A stretch of DNA of 64,000 nucleotides, taken from the NCBI RefSeq assembly GCF_030534335.1, contig NZ_CP130565.1, forward strand, positions 2,563,501 to 2,627,500, read 5' to 3'. The number at the start of each line of letters is the position of its first letter. The first letter of the stretch is position 1. The translations under genes were made by a program, and so were the position numbers. Below, piece by piece: positions 56,891 to 64,000 of this stretch. Under the pieces are notes generated by a model. The model was not told the DNA's origin. It did not search any database and saw only the letters and a program-made list of their open reading frames with translations. The stretch is from Marivirga harenae. Its GTDB lineage: Bacteria; Bacteroidota; Bacteroidia; Cytophagales; Cyclobacteriaceae.

Positions 56891-56980
56891 ATGTTAGAAG
56901 TGGTCGCGATTGTTGAAAAAATTTTGTAATTATCTTCTAATCATATCTTAAAATCAAAAGGGTATTTATAAATTGCACTA

Positions 56981-58090
56981 ATGGAAAATTTTGTTGTATC
57001 AGCAAGGAAATATAGACCAAAAGGTTTTGATGAAGTAGTAGGGCAGAAGCATATCACTACCACCTTAAAGAATGCAATTGATAATGATCATTTGGCGCAG
57101 TCATTACTATTTTGTGGACCACGGGGGGTTGGGAAAACTACTTGTGCTAGAATTTTAGCAAGACTGATCAACGATTTTGAAGTGGATAATATGGAAGGGT
57201 CATCTTCCCTAAATATCTATGAATTAGATGCTGCCTCGAATAATTCTGTAGATGATGTTCGGAATCTGATTGATAAAGTTAGAGTTCCTCCTCAGCATGG
57301 GAAATATAAAGTTTATATAATTGATGAGGTTCACATGCTTTCCAATGCGGCTTTCAATGCCTTTTTGAAAACATTGGAGGAACCGCCTTCCTATGCGATA
57401 TTTATTTTAGCCACAACGGAAAAGCATAAAGTAATTCCAACTATTCTTTCAAGATGTCAGATTTATGATTTCAATAGGATCAAAGTTTCTGATATTTCAG
57501 AACATCTCAAAGAGATAGCTGAGAGGGAGGGTATTGAGGCTGAAGAAGCGGCATTGCATTTAATTGCACAAAAAGCAGATGGAGCGCTGCGTGATGCACT
57601 TTCCATATTTGATTTAATAGTTACATTCTCTCCTAATAATAAGATCACCTATCAGGCAACAATTGATAATCTTCATATTCTGGATTATGATTATTACTTT
57701 AAAGTGACAGATGCTTTACATCAGGAAAAAATTCCTGAGGCACTTTTATTGTTTGATGAGATCTTAAAAAACGGATTTGATGGTCATAATTTTGTAAATG
57801 GTCTGGCTGCTCATTTCAGAGATTTGCTAGTATGTAAAGATACATCTACCTTGCAGCTGTTGGAAGTTTCTGAACAAGTAAAAGCTCAATACCAACAACA
57901 AGCTAAGGACGTTTCTCCTTCATTTATACTTTCTGGATTACAGATACTTAATCAAACAGATCAATCCTATAAGGCAAGCAAGAACCAGAGACTGGCCGTT
58001 GAATTGGCTTTAATGAAGTTAGCAAAAATCAACAGTGCAGTAGATTTAGCAAAGCAACATGACGCAGTTTTAAAAAAAAAAGTGAGTTAA
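56981..58090 (+). CDS. dnaX: DNA polymerase III subunit gamma/tau, zero-frame (gamma-like) product
   Basis: Clamp-loader ATPase. 369 residues in the zero frame: YRPKGFDEVVGQ, Walker A GPRGVGKT (46-53), ELDAASNNSVDDVR, IIDEVHMLSNAAFNAFLKTLEEPP with Walker B, sensor-1 LATTEKHKVIPTILSRCQ, and ADGALRDALSIFD. The frame ends seven codons into a ten-A tract (LKKKVS then stop). The four-cysteine zinc module usual between Walker A and ELDAAS is missing: ARLINDFEVDNMEGSSSLN occupies that place. The sequence continues in the -1 frame as a tau-like tail (next feature). Confidence 0.92.
   Translation: MENFVVSARKYRPKGFDEVVGQKHITTTLKNAIDNDHLAQSLLFCGPRGVGKTTCARILARLINDFEVDNMEGSSSLNIYELDAASNNSVDDVRNLIDKVRVPPQHGKYKVYIIDEVHMLSNAAFNAFLKTLEEPPSYAIFILATTEKHKVIPTILSRCQIYDFNRIKVSDISEHLKEIAEREGIEAEEAALHLIAQKADGALRDALSIFDLIVTFSPNNKITYQATIDNLHILDYDYYFKVTDALHQEKIPEALLLFDEILKNGFDGHNFVNGLAAHFRDLLVCKDTSTLQLLEVSEQVKAQYQQQAKDVSPSFILSGLQILNQTDQSYKASKNQRLAVELALMKLAKINSAVDLAKQHDAVLKKKVS
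58070..58090 (+). other. dnaX: Slippery A10 tract and frame switch in dnaX
   Basis: Ten A (58072-58081) read in the zero frame as TTA AAA AAA AAA GTG AGT TAA. Adding one A, or a -1 ribosomal slip, joins the ATPase frame to the long open -1 frame and avoids the stop at 58088-58090. This matches the slippage sites known for dnaX of E. coli (A6G) and Thermus (A9). No obvious strong downstream hairpin was seen. Confidence 0.65.
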
Positions 58091-58674
58091 GTCAGTCTGA
58101 AGATGAGGAAACTGATCGAAATAAAGCAAGTCAGAAGTCGCTAGCTGATCAAATTGCTGCAAAAGCTACTGAAGCTAAGCCTTTAAAGTCTTCACCATCT
58201 ATACCAAAGCCAGGTGATAGAATTAAAACGCTAGAAAAGGAAACTATCTCTAAAAAGGAATTCGAAAATGGGCCTGAAGAGGAGGTTGTAGATTTAGCAA
58301 ATCATAGTGAAGGAAAGGCTGATTTTAATGAATCTTCCCTTAAGGCTGCAATCTTAGAGTTTATTGATAAGAATAAAGTAGGGCCAGTGGCGGAGAACTC
58401 CTTAAAAAATTCAATCAGACTTGAAAATGAATCGATCACTGTAGAATTGACCAATCCGATAGAAGTGGATGGAATTGAAAGGATCAAATCAGATTTTTTA
58501 ACCTTTTTACGAAATAAATTTCAAAATAGTGCAATTCAATTACAACATAAGGTCAATATAGAGAAGGCCGCAGAGCGTCCTTATACACCAAAGGAAAAGT
58601 TTGAAGCCATGTTAAAAGAGAATCCACTACTAAGCAAGCTGAAAGACACTTTTGGCTTAGATACAGATTACTAA
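58081..58674 (+). CDS. dnaX: DnaX tau C-terminal extension, -1 frame
   Basis: Continuous open frame without its own conventional early start: an acidic linker (SELSQSEDEETDRNK), an Ala/Lys-rich and proline-containing stretch, then a C-terminal domain from about 58320 (LEFIDKNKVGPVAENSLKN to FGLDTDY) like the Bacteroidota DnaX C-terminus. An ATG at 58387 could start a 95-residue piece, but the family pattern makes fusion with the upstream frame by slippage or frameshift far more likely; the joined protein would be 564 residues. A single sequencing error in the A tract would give the same picture. Confidence 0.65.
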   Translation, partial: SELSQSEDEETDRNKASQKSLADQIAAKATEAKPLKSSPSIPKPGDRIKTLEKETISKKEFENGPEEEVVDLANHSEGKADFNESSLKAAILEFIDKNKVGPVAENSLKNSIRLENESITVELTNPIEVDGIERIKSDFLTFLRNKFQNSAIQLQHKVNIEKAAERPYTPKEKFEAMLKENPLLSKLKDTFGLDTDY

Positions 58675-58722
58675 AATTTGATTGAATTTAAGGATGATTG
58701 AACTCGGTGTAGATGTTGTACT

Positions 58723-59619
58723 TTATATTTTGATATTGAGACCTATATTCATTACGCTCTTGAACTGCACTCCAGCAACATTTCTAGACTCTCCTGTAGC
58801 TTCATTCACAATTATTTCCTTTGATTTGATATCATCATCATAAATGAACTGGGTACTGTAACTAGCGGAAAGAAATTTGTTGATTTTAAAATTGAGTGCA
58901 GTTTCCCAGTTTACATCAACGTTGCCTAATTTTTCATAATCAGCAAAGAGGTTCAAATTAGTTGATAGATTGACGTTTTCCCAGATATCCTTTTGAAAGG
59001 ATGAGGAAAAGTTTATACCACCCTGAAATCTAAAATTTTCGCCTGCCTCAACCCCATAGGCTCCCGCTGTTGAAAGACTGTCATCCATAACAAATGTGCT
59101 TTTAGAAGATAATGGCGAAAGAGTTCCGGTAAAAAGCTTTTTGTATTTGTAAGTAACACCAATATTTGCAAGCAAAAAGCCCGGTGCCATGAATCGTGAA
59201 ATTACAACGCTCTCATCATTCAAGCCTTCATCAAATTGCGTTCTGAAATCCACAATGGCAGACAGGAACATTCGTTTTTTTAATTGTCGGCTATATCGTG
59301 ATGTTAATATGATATTGTCATCAGTTTTAACAAACGGAGCTTCGCTTTCTCCCTGTCTTAATAAGCCATAGGCCATATCTAAACGATTGTCCCAAACGTT
59401 TTTTCCTTTGGTATAATTGGCATTGAAATTTGTTAAACCACCAATGGAAATTGAACTTTTACCACCTCCATTCCAATTGGTCAGATCTACTTGTGAAAAA
59501 TTAAGGTTTAAAACAGCTCCTTTCTCCCAATATGTAGTGTCAGATTTAATACTATCAGTTTGGGAATAAGCTAAAGAACTTAGGAAAAACAAGATAAAAC
59601 TAGTCTTGATAATCTTCAT
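58723..59619 (-). CDS. DUF3078 domain-containing outer-membrane protein
   Basis: 298 residues: signal peptide (to about AYSQ), then the DUF3078 mark YWEKGAVLNLNFSQVDLTNWNGGG and barrel-like alternating strands, ending FKSVMNIGLNIKI. Such proteins are Bacteroidota outer-membrane components of unknown role. It lies after the response regulator on the same strand, 33 bases from it. Confidence 0.85.
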   Translation of the reverse strand: MKIIKTSFILFFLSSLAYSQTDSIKSDTTYWEKGAVLNLNFSQVDLTNWNGGGKSSISIGGLTNFNANYTKGKNVWDNRLDMAYGLLRQGESEAPFVKTDDNIILTSRYSRQLKKRMFLSAIVDFRTQFDEGLNDESVVISRFMAPGFLLANIGVTYKYKKLFTGTLSPLSSKSTFVMDDSLSTAGAYGVEAGENFRFQGGINFSSSFQKDIWENVNLSTNLNLFADYEKLGNVDVNWETALNFKINKFLSASYSTQFIYDDDIKSKEIIVNEATGESRNVAGVQFKSVMNIGLNIKI

Positions 59620-59652
59620 GATAAAGATAAAATTGATGGATGGAAAATCTAA

Positions 59653-60069
59653 TTAATATAGATCGAGAGACCTAATTTCGTTAAGAGCATTCTCTGTTAG
59701 GGGCTTCGTGATAAATTTAATTACATGATCATTATTGACGATCTTATCAATATCTCTCTTATTATCAGAGCTTGATAAAATGATAACCTTGCATTTATCT
59801 TTTACGATATCAGAGAATTTCTCAAATTCATATAAAAATACGAACCCATCCACAATGGGCATATTAATATCCAAAAATATAATATTTGGAAGCTTGTCAG
59901 GATCATCCTTGTGCTCTTCCAAATACTCCAAGGCACTCTTGCCCGAATTTTTGATTTCCACGTATTTTGCGAACTCAGTTATTTCTATGATTCGTTTGCT
60001 AATGAAATTGTCAGTATCATTATCATCAACAAGCATCACTAAATCAACAGTTTTTGTAGCTGTTACCAT
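59653..60069 (-). CDS. Single-domain response regulator
   Basis: 138 residues, only a receiver domain: acidic pair in LVDDNDTDN, phospho-acceptor in IFLDINMPIVDG, Thr/Ser in VIILSSSD and the conserved Lys in FITKPL. It resembles Rcp1/CheY-like regulators used with phytochrome-like kinases. No output domain; partner kinase unknown. Confidence 0.88.
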   Translation of the reverse strand: MVTATKTVDLVMLVDDNDTDNFISKRIIEITEFAKYVEIKNSGKSALEYLEEHKDDPDKLPNIIFLDINMPIVDGFVFLYEFEKFSDIVKDKCKVIILSSSDNKRDIDKIVNNDHVIKFITKPLTENALNEIRSLDLY

Positions 60070-60237
60070 GTAATTTACCCTTGTAATCTATTGATCAATA
60101 TACCCTGTTTAGAGTTAGTTCTAAACATAAGTAAAGTTTTTTTTAATTAAAACATAAATCTTTCGAAATGCGATATTTTTTCGATAGATGACACAAATGT
60201 AAGATATTGTAGGCAGGAATTTATGCTTAGAGCATAT

Positions 60238-62274
60238 TTATTTCTGCTTAATCATAATTAATTCGCCTTCTCTCAAATTGTAGTCTTCTTTATTGTTCCA
60301 CTCCATGATTTCTTTTAAGGTGACATTGTATTTCTTGGCCAACGCGTACATAGTGTCTCCTGAGGTAACCCTGTGCTCTATATTGTTTTCTTTTATCTCT
60401 ATGTTTTCCTTAGAAGTCTCATTTGTAGCAGGTTGTTTATCTTCAACTATATCATTTTGAGCAACATAACCATCAGTATTTACTTTTATAATTTGACCAA
60501 TCGATAATGTGTCTCTTATCCCCAAGTCGTTTGCATTCAATAATGTTGAAATTTTCATATTAAATCTATTGGCAATTGAAAAAAAAGTATCTCCTTTCTT
60601 TATGGAATAATCAGTGAAGTCGTTCTCGTCATACTCAATTTCTGTTTCCAAGTTTTCATTTTCTTCAGAAGTAATTTCCTGAGCAACGGAATCGTCTACA
60701 GGTTTTTGAGCCTCGGAAATTGCTACCGAATCCATTTGTCCCATATCGTTAGCCTTAGTAGATAAAGTATCCTTAATGTTATATTGGGTGCTATCAATAC
60801 TTATACTTTTAGGATCTTCTATTTTAAGACTATCCGCTGCCTGCTTCTCCATTTGAGAAGATTTTTCTACTTCAGTTTTTTCGACTAATGGGACTTTTGC
60901 TTGTTCAGCTTGACTTTCCACGATCGCTTTTGTTTCATTTAGATCATGAGCTTCGTTTTCTTGATTAGGTGGTTCTCTATATTCTACAGGGAGACTTGCT
61001 GGTCGGTTATGACGCAACCATAGTACCCTGCCAACTTTAGGTTGCTGTGGTGGTTCCATCCTGTTTTTTCGGTATAATTTTTTAAGCTTAAGTCCATATT
61101 TCTGACTTATTTCCCACATGTTTTCATTTTGCGCTACTGTGTGATAATAGAATTTTGCCCTGTTGCTTTTTCGTCTTAAATAATATATCTTACCTGTTTC
61201 TAATTCTTCTCTAATTTTAAGATCGTTCCATTTTCTAAATTTGAATTGATCAACCTCTGCAGTTTTTGCTAATTTTTCCACTGTATATCCTGCTGGAGCA
61301 TAGATTCCGTCTAATCCATTTACCTCTACTTTATGTGGGATTGTTCTGTCAGCCCTGCTAGGATAATTACCTACTAAAGGGAAATTTTGTTGCTGCTGAT
61401 CATCAATATTGCCAGGTAAGTCTTTAGATGTGGTTTGCCGCTGGCTCTGCAATTTTTCAATCTTCTCTAAATTGGTTAGAGGTACAATGACAGTGTAATT
61501 TTTGTCTTCTGGTATAGCTCCTCTCTTAATCCATTTATTATATTCTTCTATTTGCTCAAGCGACACATTTTCTTCTTTTGCAATCGTTTTTAGAGATGTT
61601 CCTTTTACATTTTCAATTTCCTTCAGATAAAAAGGAGGCTTTGAGGTTCCAATAGTATGTTCAAATGCTACCTTATGAGCAAGGAATTTTTTCAAATACC
61701 AATAAGTATCACTGGTTATTTTTAAGCTACTTTTGCCAAAATTACTTTCATCAATTACGTCAGCGGCACCACCTCGACCTCTTTGGTAAGCAATTAAAGA
61801 ATAAGCCCAATTATCGAAATATTTATTATGATCTTTTAGATAGTTTGCTGCTGCACGGCTAGATGAAACTATATTCATCCTTTCATCTACATGACGATCA
61901 ATTCTTAAATCGTTTTCAAGTCCAGATATTTCCTTAAATTGCCAAAAACCTACCGCATTGCTACTAGACACAGCATCGGATACCAAAGCGCTTTCTTGTA
62001 TGACCAAATATTTGAAATCTTCAGGTAAGCCTTCCTCTCTGAAAATTCTTTCAATGATCGGCATATACATATCCACGCGCTCCAGTTTCTTTTGGAAATA
62101 AGTTTCACTTCTGGTGAGAGCGTCCACATCAGCTTGAATGTCCTTTATAGCTCCTGTGGTAAGTCGAAGTTCCATGTTTGCAAATTCCATTCTAGAAGGA
62201 ACTTGCTGAGCACAAAGCTTTACAACTGTAAGTACAAATATTGCTGATGTGAAAAGAGAAAGTTTTATATTCAT
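60238..62274 (-). CDS. mltD: LysM-containing lytic transglycosylase (MltD-like)
   Basis: 678 residues. Signal peptide (about 1-22), then an SLT domain (about 70-200) with the catalytic Glu in YLVIQESALVSD (E94) and VGFWQF. LysM or LysM-like segments lie around residues 230-275, 325-370, 380-425, 553-596 and 633-677 (for example FSIANRFNMKISTLLNANDL and TMYALAKKYNVTLKEIMEWNN). The middle (about 440-550) is a long acidic, low-complexity linker. It cleaves the glycan strand of peptidoglycan with a 1,6-anhydro product, periplasmic or outer-membrane bound. The start overlaps the O-methyltransferase stop in an ATGA. Confidence 0.9.
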   Translation of the reverse strand: MNIKLSLFTSAIFVLTVVKLCAQQVPSRMEFANMELRLTTGAIKDIQADVDALTRSETYFQKKLERVDMYMPIIERIFREEGLPEDFKYLVIQESALVSDAVSSSNAVGFWQFKEISGLENDLRIDRHVDERMNIVSSSRAAANYLKDHNKYFDNWAYSLIAYQRGRGGAADVIDESNFGKSSLKITSDTYWYLKKFLAHKVAFEHTIGTSKPPFYLKEIENVKGTSLKTIAKEENVSLEQIEEYNKWIKRGAIPEDKNYTVIVPLTNLEKIEKLQSQRQTTSKDLPGNIDDQQQQNFPLVGNYPSRADRTIPHKVEVNGLDGIYAPAGYTVEKLAKTAEVDQFKFRKWNDLKIREELETGKIYYLRRKSNRAKFYYHTVAQNENMWEISQKYGLKLKKLYRKNRMEPPQQPKVGRVLWLRHNRPASLPVEYREPPNQENEAHDLNETKAIVESQAEQAKVPLVEKTEVEKSSQMEKQAADSLKIEDPKSISIDSTQYNIKDTLSTKANDMGQMDSVAISEAQKPVDDSVAQEITSEENENLETEIEYDENDFTDYSIKKGDTFFSIANRFNMKISTLLNANDLGIRDTLSIGQIIKVNTDGYVAQNDIVEDKQPATNETSKENIEIKENNIEHRVTSGDTMYALAKKYNVTLKEIMEWNNKEDYNLREGELIMIKQK

Positions 62275-62915
62275 TTTTTTCTTAAAATCATTAATCCATC
62301 TCGGATGGGAAATAACACATTTTGAACTCTATCATCTTGATGCACAAATTCGTTGAAATTCAGCATACTTTCAGTATCCTTGTCTAGTTTTTTTCTGTTT
62401 TTTTCTAATACTTTTCCGCTCCACAATACATTGTCGACCAAAATATATCCGCCTTTTCTCACTTGTTCAATACAAAGTTGGTAGTAGTTTAAATAATTTG
62501 ATTTATCTGCATCTATAAACACCATATCCCAAGTTTTATTGAGAGTTGGTATGATGTCCAATGCCTTTCCAATTTTCACTTCTATTTGGTCTGAGAAAAG
62601 TGACGCCTGAAAATAAGATTTTACCCGATCTGCTAATTCTTCGTTTACATCTAGGGTAATCAGTTTTCCATTTTCTTTTAATCCTTCTGCCATACAAAGA
62701 GCCGAGTAGCCCGTGTAAGTGCCGATTTCCAAGATGTTTTCAGGCTGAATCATATGAGATAGCATCGATAATACCCTGCCTTGCAAATGTCCGCTTAACA
62801 TACGGGGTTTTAAAACTTCGGTATGTGTTTCCCTGTTGATTTTATGGAGTAACTCATTCTCAGGCTCGGTATGAGCTTCAATATATTTGTCTAAGTCAGG
62901 ATCTAGGAATTCCAT
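62271..62915 (-). CDS. Class I SAM-dependent O-methyltransferase
   Basis: 214 residues, O-methyltransferase family 3 (catechol-OMT/caffeoyl-CoA-like). SAM-binding ILEIGTYTGYSALCMAEGL, LITLDVNEE, MVFIDADKSNYLNYY and VDNVLWSGKV are visible. The acceptor is unknown. It lies two bases after the M16 peptidase stop and overlaps the mltD start, giving a tight minus-strand run of three genes. Confidence 0.9.
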   Translation of the reverse strand: MEFLDPDLDKYIEAHTEPENELLHKINRETHTEVLKPRMLSGHLQGRVLSMLSHMIQPENILEIGTYTGYSALCMAEGLKENGKLITLDVNEELADRVKSYFQASLFSDQIEVKIGKALDIIPTLNKTWDMVFIDADKSNYLNYYQLCIEQVRKGGYILVDNVLWSGKVLEKNRKKLDKDTESMLNFNEFVHQDDRVQNVLFPIRDGLMILRKK

Positions 62916-62917
62916 AT

Positions 62918-64000
62918 TTATCTTCTTTTAGCTTTATAAGTTAAGATGCTCAATCGATCATCTTCGAATATCTCATGGGCGGTATTTTGTAAATCCTTAG
63001 CTGAAATTTGCTTTATTTGTTCAAAAAGCTCATCTAAAGATTCGATTTTATCTTTATCTAATAAACTCCTGCCCAACATCAACATATAGCTCATATTATT
63101 TTCTTCTGCCATTGCCAATTGTCCCATAAGTTGTTGTTTGGCAACATGCAATTGCAAACTGCCTAGAGGCTGATCTTTCAATTTTTTGAGTTCCTTTTTT
63201 ACCAGTTTTATGCTTTTCGGAAGCTGACCAGGGTCTGTCCCGAAAAATATGCTGAAAAGAGCAGTATCAGTGAATGGATGATAGCCAGCATCAATAGCAT
63301 ACACAAATCCGTATTTTTCGCGTAGGGCCATATTTAAGCGACTATTCATTCCAGGCCCACCTAAAATATTGACCAACATAAAAAATGCAAGTCTTTTGGG
63401 ATGATGAATAGGGTAGGCGGTGGTACCAATCGCACATTGAGATTGAGAAATTTCTTTATCGAAATTCAAGGTGTTAGGTTGATAAACTTCAAAAGGAATT
63501 CTTTCTCTTTTCCTTTTATGATGTGCAATGGGCTCTAAGTATTTCTTAACATAGCGTTCCAATTTTCTCTCAGGAATATCACCTACGATCGAAAAAACCG
63601 TTCGCTCTGTATCTAAATTTTCTTCTAAAAATTCTAAGAAATGATTTCGAGTAAAGCTTTTGAGGCTTTCTTCAGTTCCTAAAATATTGTTTCCAAGTGG
63701 GTGTCCTGAAAAAATGACTTCATCGAATTGATCTTGAATATCATCTTCAGGTGAATCTTTGTACATCGCCATTTCTTCTAAAATGACCTGCCGTTCTTTT
63801 TCAATTTGTCTTTCAGGGAAAATGGATTGGAAGGTGATATCCACCAATAAATCCATGGCTTTATCGAGATATTGCTCCAAAACAGATGCATGGAAAAATA
63901 TTTTCTCTTTGGTAGTGTAGGCATTCAACTCACCTCCGACAGAGTCCAATCTGTTGAGAATGTGAAAGGTCTTACGTTTTTTGGTGCCTTTAAAAGCCAT
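62918..64000 (-). CDS. M16-family zinc peptidase, partial (5' end beyond window)
   Basis: 360 residues visible, open to the window edge. The text begins with MAFKGTKKRKTF, which in M16 peptidases follows directly after the HxxEH zinc motif, so the active site and true start lie outside the window and the first ATG here is internal. Seen: GGELNAYTTKEKIFFHASVL, ILEEMAMYKDSPEDD (the downstream Glu), and the C-terminal inactive-domain region GGPGMNSRLNMALREKYGFVYAI. Pitrilysin/processing-protease type; substrate unknown. Confidence 0.92.
   Translation of the reverse strand: MAFKGTKKRKTFHILNRLDSVGGELNAYTTKEKIFFHASVLEQYLDKAMDLLVDITFQSIFPERQIEKERQVILEEMAMYKDSPEDDIQDQFDEVIFSGHPLGNNILGTEESLKSFTRNHFLEFLEENLDTERTVFSIVGDIPERKLERYVKKYLEPIAHHKRKRERIPFEVYQPNTLNFDKEISQSQCAIGTTAYPIHHPKRLAFFMLVNILGGPGMNSRLNMALREKYGFVYAIDAGYHPFTDTALFSIFFGTDPGQLPKSIKLVKKELKKLKDQPLGSLQLHVAKQQLMGQLAMAEENNMSYMLMLGRSLLDKDKIESLDELFEQIKQISAKDLQNTAHEIFEDDRLSILTYKAKRR

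Noticed and set aside
58387-58674. Separate 95-residue gene after dnaX
   Set aside because: The frame is open well upstream to the A10 tract and its content matches a DnaX C-terminus, so it is better read as the tau tail.

Overview
The window is a 64 kb chromosomal segment of a member of the Bacteroidota, most likely the Cytophagia (a Marivirga-like marine gliding bacterium would fit, but the species cannot be fixed from sequence alone). The evidence is type IX secretion (T9SS) C-terminal sorting domains on secreted proteins, a PorX regulator, gld-type gliding ABC genes, a fused LpxC-FabZ, promoters of the TTG-N19-21-TAnnTTTG type, and A/T-rich start regions without Shine-Dalgarno motifs. I see no rRNA, tRNA, CRISPR array, intact insertion sequence or prophage.

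Layout. 0-3.1 kb: a T9SS-sorted peptidoglycan amidase, a HAD hydrolase and an M50 protease. 3.2-3.8 kb: a RelE/ParE-type toxin behind a frameshifted antitoxin. 3.8-8.1 kb: a gldA-gldF-gldG-like ABC operon with a fourth DUF4340-like gene. 8.3-9.4 kb: dnaN. 9.5-13 kb: a visibly A/T-rich accessory island with a short secreted peptide, a DUF4221-like lipoprotein, a CSSC lipoprotein and a further secreted protein in one overlapping chain; its right edge abuts a truncated dinB with a substituted catalytic glutamate. 13-15 kb: remains of a damage-response locus, with palindromic sites, an ORF cut by a C-rich repeat, and an intact XRE-S24 (LexA-like) regulator. 15-20.6 kb: pgk, the t6A gene sua5, and small lipoprotein, NUDIX and dehydrogenase genes. 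20.7-25.9 kb: a lipid A operon (HD hydrolase, lpxD, lpxC-fabZ, lpxA, ABC ATPase), head to head with porX-tsaE-ald. 29.5-32.4 kb: proC-proB-proA.

32.4-34.5 kb: a set of LVIVD-repeat lipoproteins with an outer-membrane-like protein. 34.7-47.5 kb: a TPR-PP2C phosphatase, an arginase-family enzyme, SixA-like phosphatase, topA, a GNAT protein, an EamA transporter, a PAS histidine kinase, panB and monomeric icd. 47.7-53.2 kb: a four-gene secreted/surface operon (DUF1800, DUF1501 with Tat-like leader and T9SS tail, beta-barrel, lipoprotein). 53.2-64 kb: a BamA/TamA-like barrel, mscS, hldD, queD, dnaX with a slippery A10 tract that splits it into two frames, a DUF3078 protein, a response regulator, an MltD-like LysM transglycosylase, an O-methyltransferase and a partial M16 peptidase running off the window.

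Most genes are housekeeping or envelope functions. The points most worth following are the A/T-rich peptide-lipoprotein island, the dnaX slippage site, the decayed dinB/regulator locus with its three palindromes, the toxin with a broken antitoxin, and the two lipoprotein/beta-barrel operons.
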